From contig JAPEVF010000490.1 in the NCBI GenBank assembly GCA_029747585.1, positions 1 through 34,361 of the forward strand: a stretch of 34,361 bases of DNA. Reading direction: 5' to 3'. The DNA comes from Pleurotus djamor (lineage: Eukaryota > Basidiomycota > Agaricomycetes > Agaricales > Pleurotaceae). The notes under the pieces were generated by a model. That model was not told the origin of the DNA. It was given only the letters and a program-made list of their open reading frames with translations, and did no database searches. Below, in pieces: positions 24,120 to 33,640 of this stretch (position 1 is its first letter; each line of letters begins with the position of its first letter). The position numbers and the translations under genes were made by a program.

Positions 24120-24317
24120 TGTATATGAGAGCGATCAGAAAAGAGGCTGCAAAGCGGAGATATGGTAGATGAAGCGATGAGGCGATGATGGGTGGAAGCN
24201 AAAAAAGTGGCGGACGTGGGAAGTTGATAAATCCGTGGGGAGTGGTGGCAGCGGTGTGGCGCCACTGGGCCCAGGCCTCCACTGGTTGACACTCCTGAGC
24301 ACTCCTGTCACAGTCTG

Positions 24318-24332
24318 GACGATTTGCTGATG
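24318..24332 (-). repeat. right terminal inverted repeat of element A
   Basis: Exact reverse complement of 17040-17054, followed directly by TG, matching the two bases before the left end. Confidence 0.8.
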
Positions 24333-24600
24333 TGGTAGATGGGGGACGTTAGACGTTAGACGTGATGAGGCCGAAGTAACGAGGACAGAGGAAAGAGGAC
24401 AGAGGACAGAGGAATGGTGATGATACAGCGCGCCTGGGGGCGCCCTCGGTGTCAGCGACGTCAACCTTTTGGAAATGGATCAATGAATCCCGGAGATCGA
24501 AGTTCAGATGTTCAGCGCTCAGCGTTCGAAGAGAGGGAACACCACTACTCTAGAGTATTGATCATAGTCGCGACGCCGATGTTGGATTCAGATCCGAATC
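24333..24600. other. 268-bp spacer between the two transposons
   Basis: No gene. Holds short tandem repeats (GACGTTA units near 24346; GAGGACA units at about 24381-24412) and the ACTCTAGAGT palindrome at about 24547. Ends in TC, the candidate target-site copy of element B. Confidence 0.5.
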
Positions 24601-24626
24601 CATCAGGAAAACCCTCCCGCGGGAAT
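24601..24626 (+). repeat. left terminal inverted repeat of element B
   Basis: Begins CATCAGGAAAACCCT and ends GGGAAT; differs from the inverse of the right end at positions 16, 19 and 20. Confidence 0.8.
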
Positions 24627-24932
24627 GAACGGCGAACTACGATGTCTTCGTATGAAGGACTGGTAATTTAAAAGAATTACGGTTAATAATCTGAAAATTA
24701 GATTATTCGTTATTCTCGAGCAATCGGAGACCCAATTCCGTAGCCCCCCCTCTGAATGACGCCGATTGCCCCATAATTTACTCAGCCATTCCCTGTATTT
24801 ATTCGTAGATTCTAGATAATTATTGGGAGCCCAAAGGAATGAGATTCACAGTTATCATTGTAGTGATGGAGAGTAATGATGTCCAATTATTAAAAATGAG
24901 GTATAATGGGGCGTAATGCTAAGAAAAGAAAG

Positions 24933-27082
24933 CTAATCCGATACGACTATACTACTAAAGTCCATGTTCGCGAGAATCTGGCGCGAGATATCTTCATCAG
25001 CAACAGTCTTCACGTGGGTGCTGCATAGGCATTTAGTGATCTGAGAACATATAAGGGGGGACAGAAGTAGTTACGCACACTTCGAGTAGATGTTTGCGCA
25101 TGAGCTTGTGGTAGACGGGCAAATTCTTCTTCCTCGTTGTGAAGAGTAACGTGAGATGGTACCTGAATGTCGAATCAAACATGTCACCCTTCAGCTCGAC
25201 ATCAGCTTTGTCAATGGTGGCAGCGGCGTTCACACTAGCTTGCAACTCGAAAAGACCAACTTCCACCTGTATCATATGAGTCAGCGATCTGGGGAGAGGG
25301 GTGTGACGTACCAGGCTCATCACATATGCCATCATGAAAGGGCTAATCTCATGGTCATAGGGCTTGTCGAGACACGATGACTTGAAAAGGTCAGGGTTCT
25401 TCTTCCCCGCTCCATTCTTCGAGAAAAATGCGGCCTTGAGAAGGAATGGGATGATCGAGGCTTGATAGAGCTTGGTTCGATCAATAGCGCCAGCCTGTCC
25501 GCTGATGAGTGAAGGCACGATAAGAGAACATTTGGAGAAACGAACCGCATCTTGCTTGTATATATAGCTGTGGTCGTCGAGGAGATCGGTGATCTGCTTT
25601 GGAGTCGTTACCTGGTAGAAGTGAGGGATTAGTTGCCTGATGGAGACGCGAAGATTATGACGATCGACGCTGAGCCGGTGGGCAACCTAGAAGGCCAAGA
25701 GTGAGGACAAGCTGAATAGAAACAAGAAAAAGGGCGTGCCGTTTGCGTGAGTGGGGAGGCATAATCATGTTCTTGGAGTCGAAAGCGTTCGAGGACATCC
25801 TTCTTGCCTGTGTACATCTTGCGCTTGCATGCATCAACAAAGGCGGTACGAGCATAGAAGGAGGCGCCGTGGGGGGACATGGGTGTTTCGATGTCTTTGA
25901 TGCCATCTACGGTGAGTTCCTCAGTCGTGATCAGTTCCGTGCTCCCAAAAGCAATATACGATCGGGCTATGTTGAATGCTAGGCGTAGTAGCTCCACCAT
26001 CTTGTCATTCTGGTGGCGGACAGGGACTTCATGTTCGGAGATGGTGATGTAGGTATGTTCAAGCCAGGCGTGGACTACGGACGACTCAGCGGGGGGAGCA
26101 TCGTTGGCAGGGTTTGTGGCACCATCTGATACGGTGGCACTCTAGGGAGTCTCGGTGAATACGACATGATTGACAAAGTCAACGATATGTTGATCACGCA
26201 CTTCAAGCTCCATCCTCTGCTCCCAAAGCTTCATGCGCCTCTTGCCAGCTCGTGGTACCAATAATTGGCGAGGGGTCGTGGTCAATGGAGTGTCATCGGT
26301 AGTTGTCTCGTTGTGTTCTTCATGATAGTGGGGATGCGGCGTTGGGTGAGGGAGTTGATTGTTTGACTTGATGGCGGTGAACCGTGGTGTCTGGACTGGA
26401 GATTCAGTGTGTCCCAGCACGAAGTATGCATCGCTTACCTCAAGATCCATATCCTCCTCACCATCATCAGCCTCCTCGTGCTCCCCGTCACTTCCACTGG
26501 GGTCTCCCATTCCTTCGTTGGGGTTGGCTTCACCATCATCATTGAAGGCGGTGTCAATATCATCTGCAGAGTCCTCGTCGTCAGCATTGGCATCTATTGG
26601 GGGTGCACGCTGGCTCTTTGAGGCGCGATCGCCAAGACTCTTCTCGATTTCACGCTGTTTTCGAGGAGGTGGGGCAGCCGGTGAGTCAGCCCTTGAAGTA
26701 GGTGCTTTATTGGTCAGGAAAGGGTGAGTGGGCTGGTCGTTCTAGTAGACAAACATCGACTTACCAGTTGTAAGCGCAGGACGCTTTGTATTACTGTTCC
26801 GCGTACCTTCAATTTGAATGCGGCGAACAGATGGAGGCACTGACAAGGAGGTGAGTGGAGATAGCAGAGATAATGGCTCGAAAAGGTACTCACAGCTGTC
26901 CGGGGTAAGCTCAGATTCCGGAGGAACATCTGACGCTGCCGTCACTGCCGTAACTTAAGTGGATGAGCTGGGAGCACGTGCATCAGTGCCGTCAACTCAC
27001 CGTGACCTGGTTTCGCCTTTGCCTTTGAGACCCGAGGCTGCGTAGTCTTCTTTGAACCTCGTTTCCCAGACTTGGCTGGCAT
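24933..27082 (-). CDS. transposon-borne DUF6532-like accessory protein, element B (about 574 aa, 9 exons)
   Basis: Exons: 27082-27001, 26953-26894, 26839-26765, 26704-26439, 26390-26202, 26141-25740, 25686-25312, 25266-25079, 25020-24933; the sum is 1725 nt with all phases consistent. The N-terminus is very basic (MPAKSGKRGSKK, KAKAKPG), followed by an acidic, low-complexity segment (about 95-160) and a His/Thr-rich linker. The C-terminal 360 residues are globular: HQNDKMVELLRLAFNIAR, VAHRLSVDRHNLRVSIRQL, DRTKLYQASIIPFLLKAAFF, ISPFMMAYVMSLVEVGLFEL and NLPVYHKLMRKHL. This pattern fits DUF6532-type proteins better than the element A copy does, and the order basic, acidic, globular is the same. 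The intron 25739-25687 appears to use a GC donor. A nuclear role linked to transposition is inferred from its constant position beside the transposase. Confidence 0.78.
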
Positions 27083-27307
27083 GGCTGTCGAGGGGGGGTA
27101 TACTGGAAGATAACGGAGGGAAGAAAGGCAAGCGCCCCCCAGCCTTATATATATATTGATACACGCGCCCGGACATGCCCGTTTATAGCCAGGTCTGGTC
27201 AGTCTGGTGTCTGGGCTTATTACCTTTTTTGATACACCTCCTTCCCACGCACCTTGACCCCACTTTCCTAGGTCCCCAACGCTTGCCAACTCGCCAACTC
27301 GCCAACG
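27083..27307. promoter_or_regulatory. divergent promoter region of element B
   Basis: 225 bp between the start codons of the head-to-head gene pair. A TATATATATATT run at 27146-27157 lies about 65 bp upstream of the accessory start and 150 bp upstream of the transposase start; it could serve as a core element. Confidence 0.5.
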
Positions 27308-30300
27308 ATGACATACATATGCGGGGGTTGTCATCACGCCTACAAGCAACATCATCATTTCATACAACACCTTGACAAAACCCACGCAACCGCGTGTCAA
27401 AGCTATCGTAATTATCTACGCCGATCATTTAATCCCGTCAAAGGTGTTTATCGTACCCCGCCATCATCAACATCTCAGACTCCTGGTCGCAGGCCTATCA
27501 CTAATAACGAAGAAGTTGTCAACGATTTTGAAGGGGATTTCTTTGGCAATGACTACACTGATGCAGAGTTCCCAATGATAGATGATGAAGATAATACTTT
27601 GCGCGGCGCGTCTACTCTTTTGAATCCCATACACATGGATCTTCACGAAGAAACTGACTCTGAGTCTGAAGACAAGGTTGGGCCCGATATTTCAAGTCCA
27701 GAAGCCCCTCCAAGCTCAGACGCCCCTACGATGTCGGCCCCTGAAGGCACTGATATAGACGTCGATCCCACTATTCCCAGCCCTTGTACACCTCCTGCCG
27801 AAGCTTCGGACACACATACCCATCTATGCTGCCCACCTGAACAAGTCCAGAAGTATCCCAGCCCGGCGGGTGCGCCTGTGCCTGCAGGCTCACGCAGTAA
27901 CTCGTTTGCAACGTATCAGTCTAAGGTTCCAGGCGCGACGGAAGAAATATTTGCACCATTCAAGTCTCAAATGGATTGGGAGGTCGCTCGTTGGGCAAAG
28001 CTACGGGGATCAGGGTCCACCGCCTTCTCTGATTTACTCAAAATTGCTGGGGTATGCTTCTCTACACATCGAGATGTACACTCTAACATGCCATCTCAGG
28101 TTTCTGAGAAATTAGGACTCAGCTATCGTAACAGCCAGGAGCTCAATAGCATTATAGATAATAGCATACCCAGTCAACGTCCTCAATTCACTCACCGTGA
28201 AGTCACGATTGCTGGGGAATCCTTTGATATCTTCAGCCGTGACATCATCAAATGTATCCGAGCTCTGTACAGTGATCCAGAACATGCACCATATCTCTGC
28301 TTCAGTCCCAAGCGTCATTACACGGATGCTGATCAGACGGAACGACTGTATCATGACATGCATACCGGAAAGTGGTGGTGGGATACACAGGTAAGCTCGT
28401 TGCACTTAGATGCACACATCAGATGGCTCACCAATGCTTTACCAGGTTGCTGTTGAGGCGCGTACGCCTGGTGCTACCATCATCCCCATCATCATATCCT
28501 CCGACAAAACACAGCTTACCTTATTTCGAAACAAATCCGCATACCCAGTCTATCTAACCATCGGAAACCTTCCTAAATCCATCCGCCGTAAACCCTCTCG
28601 CCGAGGTCAAATCCTCCTTGCATACTTGCCAACCACAAATCTCAGTCATATCAAGAATAAATCGTCTCGCCGCCGAGCCCTGAGCAATTTATTTCACGCA
28701 TGCATGCAATATATTCTCTCACCCCTTGAAACTGCTGGGGTTGACGGAATCGTCATGCGTAGTGGAGATGGAGTTGCGCGCAGGTGCCACCCAATCTTCG
28801 CATGCTTTGTCGGGGACTACCCCGAGCAATGTCTCGTTACTGGAACGTTCAGTGGTCAGTGTCCGATCTGCCTCTGTCCTCATAACGAACTCGGCGATTA
28901 CCCCTGTGAGCACCCTTTTCGTTCAATGGACGACGTCCGGCGCGCCCTCAATCACGTCAACGAACGGAATTTTGCTCGGATTTGTAAGGACGCTCAACTT
29001 CGACCCGTTCGAAAACCATTCTGGTCATCCTTACCTTTCGTCAACATCTACGCATCCATCACACCCGATATTCTACATCAACTCCATCAAGGGGTGATGA
29101 AACACCTCATCTCCTGGCTTGGTATTGTCTGTGGTGAAGAGGAGTTTGACGAGCGGGTCAAGCGGCTGCCACCAAACCATGGTATGCGGATATTTCACAA
29201 GGGTGTAACATCATTATCACGGCTTAGTGGTACCGAACACAAGCAAATCGCCAGCTTTCTCCTGGGACTTCTCATCGACATCCCCTTGAAGACTAATTTT
29301 CGCATCGTTCGTGACCGCCTGATTCAAGCAACAAGGGCTCTCCTTGACTTCCTCTACATTGCTCAGTACCCCGTTCATTCGGACGCATCACTCGCCCTAC
29401 TCGATCAAGCACTCTTCGACTTTCATGAGAATAAAGCGGTTTTTGTCACTCTTGAAGCCCGAGAGGACTTCCTTATTCCAAAGCTTCACTCTCTCACCCA
29501 CTACTCTCGCGCTATCAGGTTATTCGGCACAACTGATAACTACAGCACAGAGTCAACGGAGAGGCTCCACATTGATTTCGCCAAAGACGCTTACGCCGCC
29601 ACCAACCATAAGGATGAATTCCCTCAAATGACGCGATGGCTCGAGCGGCGAGAGAAGATTCTATTCCATGAGAAATTCATCCTATGGCGCATGACCCACA
29701 AGAGCCCTCAGACCGTCAGCAATTCCAAGACCATCATAGCATGGGAACCTCCTGATATGGGTCGACCGCTATGCTCCCTGATGACGAAGCACCCAACTCG
29801 GAAGGTTGTTCACTTCACCACACTCACGTCTCCTTCTGGATACAACGCACCATTTTTTGTTGCATCACTTACGCGTTACCTCATCCTCCTCAAAAACCCA
29901 AAGGCTTCTTCGCGTGAACTCGCCCGCTCCACAGCTCAATTCACTCTCCCGTTCAATGAAGTCGCTGTATACCACAAAATGAAGCTGATCCGATCACCCG
30001 AAGAACGCGAGACCTTGGATTCAATCCACGTTAACCCTGGTAAATCAGCTGTTGGTACCAGTGGCGCCGTTGTACCCCCAAGGTGTGATACAGCCCTGAT
30101 TCGAGTGCGACCCAAGTCTTCACAAAATGCGATGGCTTCGATACAAGGTACTAATAACCATTTATTCTACCAATCCTCTTAATGACATTCATACATTGTT
30201 CAGATTTGCGTGTGGGACAAGTACAAGTCCTCTTCTTGCTCCCTACTTCAGCCCATCACTACCTNCCCCCCCGGGATATCTCCTTCCACTCACCTGGCCT

Positions 30301-30548
30301 ATATTGAGTGGCTCACTCCTCTTCGAGCTCCCGAGCCAAATTTGCGTCTCTACCGCATCAAACGGACGACAGATCAAGCCTCCGTTGTCCCCGTTGCAAA
30401 CATTGAACGTAGTATCCACTTACTTCCGAAATGGGGCGGACGTGTCCCTCGGGAATGGACCAGCTGTAGTGTCCTCGAGGACTGCGACACGTTCTATATC
30501 AACCCATACAAAGATATGCATACATACTTCAATTTCGCGCTCGCTTAA
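27308..30548 (+). CDS. Plavaka-type transposase, element B (about 1026 aa, 4 exons)
   Basis: Exons: 27308-28051, 28100-28390, 28446-30147, 30204-30548 (3081 nt once the N at 30265 is left out). The first intron (48 nt) keeps the frame, so retention would add 16 residues. N-terminal C2H2 finger (C5, C8, H21, H26), a long acidic Ser/Pro-rich linker (about 60-200), then the transposase core. Candidate catalytic residues: D365 in SSDKT, D469 in GDYPEQ and E714 in STESTERLH. C484 and C487 (CPIC) may bind zinc, and TPDILHQLHQGVMKHLISW and KDAYAATNHKDEFPQM are typical of the family. The C-terminal module has YIEWLTPL and ERSIHLLP as in element A. It differs strongly from the element A enzyme and has four exons, not nine. 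No disabling change was seen. Confidence 0.88.
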
Positions 30549-30683
30549 CAATAATTTTGTCGCGTTCACTCTCATTACCTCGAATTATTCGTCATTATCG
30601 GTCATGACCACGGCACTTTTAACATTACGGACAATTATCCTCCCACTATCCAGATTCCTGTAATTCTCAATAATTCCCAATAA

Positions 30684-30709
30684 ATTCCCCAGGAAGGGTT
30701 TTCCTGATG
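30684..30709 (-). repeat. right terminal inverted repeat of element B
   Basis: Inverse of 24601-24626 with 3 mismatches; followed by TC, the same two bases that precede the left end. Confidence 0.8.
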
Positions 30710-30711
30710 TC

Positions 30712-32769
30712 CAAGTTACTGGTTGCTGACATATGGCCGTATCGGTTGCAACCGTAACGAAAAGCAAGTAAGGACACCAGGAATCGGAGCATCAGCGCCA
30801 ATGCCATCAAATGCCATCCGGTGTGGTGCGCTTCGGTGTGCACCGGCCATCCGAACGCTTCCTTCTGGGATCATCGCCTGTCGACTGTCGACTGTAGCTG
30901 TCAATCGTGGTTGGACAGTGGAAGCAACGATGTGGGCGTCAGCACCATCTTGAGGAAATGGAGAAATGAGAGAATAGAGAGAAGACGGGATGCTCCGTGA
31001 CGCGTCACGCGTGATCGAAGAAACAGATTCGGAGTGGCTAGTGATGATATGACATCGCAGAGTCCGAGGAGAGTGGAGACTCAGAGGAGAGTAACAGCTC
31101 CGTTGTTGTGCGTGCTGTCAGTCATAGAGTAGTGTGCGATGAGGAATTTGAGGGGTTGAGCACTCTTAATCATGAATCTTTGAACGAGTTACTCAGTACT
31201 GTGGTTCGTCCGTGATGTGGCGATGAAGAAAAGACTGGAGACGAAGAGGACTGGATAGAGTATAGTATTGTCTCGTGAGGGAAAGGCGGAAACGTGAACT
31301 GGTGTTCTTGATGCGACGAGATGCGGACGGTTGGTGGTGATGTACTTCGAAAAGACGCTGGGCCCTGGGACACCCTTGTCCTTGAAGACGTCACGTTTTG
31401 CAATTTCAATTTGGAGATGAGGGTGTGTGAGTTGGAGTGGGTCGTCGAAGAGAGAAGACGACGCAGTGCACCGATGTATCGGGGACGGGTTGAGGGTTGG
31501 CCAAGAAGCACCGATGCACCGATGCACGTCGGCGAGAGTTGAGGCGTTTTGGTGCTTCTCGGATCGTCGCTGTCGCTGTCGCTGTCGCTGTCGCTATCAA
31601 TCAGCGGGATAGAACACGAAGAGAAGGGTAGGTAGATGAGGGCCAGAAGTAAAAAGGCAATCGTGGGAATCCCGGTTGGGCTTGCCGATCGACCGAAAAT
31701 GGATGGGATGGGTTTGTTCTCCACCACCATCGTTCGTCGTCGGCATCATCGTGGTCGTCGTTGTAGTTGTTATCGTTCCTCTGAGTCTCCGTGACCTCGA
31801 AGTCAGTCTCGAAATGGGTTGATTCAGTTGAATTGGAATACAGTGAGTCTCTTTCCTCTAGAATGCTCGAGGGTGTCAGTGTTCTAACTTGGGAGTGCTT
31901 AGCGCTTACGCGTTGCTCTTCTCCGTCGACCTCTCATCTTCCCTCGTCACCTCCGTCCACCCAAGTCTCGCTTCTCACCCTAAGCAAACCACTCAAGACC
32001 ACATCAACTGCCGACTACCCCACTTTATAGTAACACTGCACGCACGCGGACTCGGATTCGTAGTCCGACTCTGGCCTCTGAACGCACCGAATTGGGAGCG
32101 CTTGTGGAAAGTACTCTACTCAGTAGTTGGGAGGGTTTCAATTTGGGATCACTCAGACTATAGACTGTCAGGCGAACGGCGTGGAATAACGGCGCCGGAA
32201 CCGAGTTGAAGTAGCGTTGAACATGAACAAGTACGTCTCTCTTCCCTCTTTTCTCTTCCCTCTTCGGGTACGTTCATCTCCCCTCCGACAGATCTCCGCT
32301 CCGTTCCAAATTCCCTTTGCCCTATTACTCGACCACTCACGCGCTAGTACTGGGGCTACGCAATACCTCTCTCCCGTACCGGTATTTGCGATCCGCTCAT
32401 GGACCTCTCTCAAGATCTCATTAACATTGTTGACGTCCTCACCTCATACGTACGCGTTACGCGTGGATACCAACCGCGACCTCCGAGACGATGCTTAGTT
32501 TCCTTGCCCAATGCTCCCCGTCTTATGTTCGAGTCTTCCCTCATGCACATGCGCGATCGCGATGACCTTTCCTAATTCCTTGTAATCTACTCCACAGTCC
32601 CACTCTACTCTCCTCCGCGCTACTCTACTCTATTCTATGTGACGTACGCCTACCCTCTCTTCCGTACCTTCTAACCCTCTAACCTTCCTCCGTATGCTCA
32701 TTATGATTCTGGTTAGGCTGCACTCTCGTTGCCTTTCTGCGTTTGTAGAGTCTCACGTTCATGTCCATG
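30712..32769. other. interval without a supported gene
   Basis: Only short frames. One on the minus strand (about 31170-31730) begins with a possible signal anchor (TIAFLLLALIYLPFSSCSIP) followed by an Asp/Ser repeat; it could be a first exon but has no supported continuation. Confidence 0.4.
31566..31595. repeat. GTCGCT hexanucleotide tandem repeat
   Basis: About five perfect copies of GTCGCT. Read on the minus strand in one frame they code for alternating Ser and Asp. Confidence 0.8.
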
Positions 32770-33036
32770 TCATGCCCATAAGCCGCTCGCGCTAACGTCT
32801 AACCCGCTAATCGTACTCGAACACTCTCTCACAAGCACTCGCCACTTTATACGTACTCCTCGCTGCGGGATATACTCTCGAGGAGTCCCATAGACGACGT
32901 GAATGACGTATCGGACGGGAATTTGAAGAAGCTGAACGGCAGGACGATCACCGTCAAGGGGCCCTTTCGATTCGAATTCTAACTCGACGGTTCCAATACC
33001 GAAACGATGGGTTGACTCTTTACCTCGTCTATCCAC
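32770..33036 (-). pseudogene. possible Copia-type Pol fragment
   Basis: An 88-aa frame with FGIGTVELEFE, VRYVIHVVYGTP and RGVRIKW in that order. It recalls the region after the protease of Ty1/Copia polyproteins, where GTVEL, NVLYVP and a later GV.I motif occur. There is no further Pol domain nearby and no long terminal repeat was recognised. This is a weak resemblance; chance or an unrelated exon is possible. Confidence 0.22.
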
Positions 33037-33597
33037 TCAACGTCCTACCCCTAACGTACCAACCAACCAAGAGCCGTAACCACATCCCTTCCCGCGCCCA
33101 CACACCCGCTTCGTTTCCAAACTACCAAACTAGAACATACTCTATGGCATTCGCTCTACTCTCAGCCTACGTACCTTCGCACCGATCTCCCTATCTCCCT
33201 TCCTTTCTTCCTTTCTTCCCTCTTCCTTCCCTACCTCGCACACGTTCGCGGTTTATTCGTTCGTTGAGTCCTTTCTAGAGTATACTCCGGAGTAGAACAG
33301 ACAGAGTACTTCGCTGTATACTCTAGATAATTCACAGGAATCGTTGGTCTTGCGTCGTTGAAAGTCGTTGTATGCGTGAACCCTAAGGTAGAGTGCGTAC
33401 TCTGCGTAGAGTGGAGTATATGCGTCGTCCTGGATGGCGGGATTCAGTTTCAGTAGAGTATATGTACGCATATAGAGTACCTAGACTATGCGAGTAGAGT
33501 AGAGCGTTGATACCCACTAGTACTCAACATCCGGCATATTCGAGCTTACACTCGAGCACGCCTGAGTCCACCTGAGATTCAGAGCAGATGAATCACA

Positions 33598-33640
33598 CTC
33601 CCTAATCCCAAATGCCTAATCCCTAATCCCAAATCCCGAG
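33598..33640. repeat. telomere-like CCCTAAT tract
   Basis: Several copies of CCCTAATCCC or CCTAATCCC with AAATC/AAATG variants. They resemble, but do not equal, the fungal telomere repeat CCCTAA. Confidence 0.5.

Larger units (their letters stand above)
17040..24332 (+). mobile_element. Plavaka-type DNA transposon, element A (7293 bp)
   Basis: Bounded by a perfect 15-bp terminal inverted repeat (CATCAGCAAATCGTC at 17040-17054; its reverse complement at 24318-24332) and flanked on both sides by TG (17038-17039 and 24333-24334), a candidate 2-bp target duplication. Inside are three genes: a minus-strand DUF6532-like accessory gene (17320-19924), a divergent plus-strand transposase (20052-23366) and a small minus-strand gene (23465-24119) convergent with the transposase. 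The 12-mer TGGCGCCACACC occurs inverted near both ends (17071-17082 and 24253-24264). All genes appear intact once ambiguous bases are discounted. Plavaka is one of the groups described with the Kyakuja-Dileera-Zisupton transposons of fungi. Confidence 0.8.
24601..30709 (+). mobile_element. Plavaka-type DNA transposon, element B (6109 bp)
   Basis: Its ends form a 26-bp imperfect inverted repeat (23 of 26 match; the first 15 bases, CATCAGGAAAACCCT, are exact). TC on each side (24599-24600 and 30710-30711) is a candidate 2-bp target duplication. Contents: a minus-strand DUF6532-like gene (24933-27082) and a divergent plus-strand transposase (27308-30548). The subterminal regions are AT-rich, with recurring AATTATT-type words on both sides. 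The ends share CATCAG.AAA with element A, although the transposases are distant relatives. Confidence 0.82.

Noticed and set aside
24601..24932. A possible equivalent of the third gene in element B
   Set aside because: No frame with suitable splice sites; the region is short, AT-rich and looks subterminal.
26142..26144. In-frame TAG in the element B accessory gene, apparently a nonsense mutation
   Set aside because: It forms the 3' end of a 60-nt intron with a good GTGCGT donor (26201-26142); removing it keeps the frame and gives consistent phases to the end of the gene.
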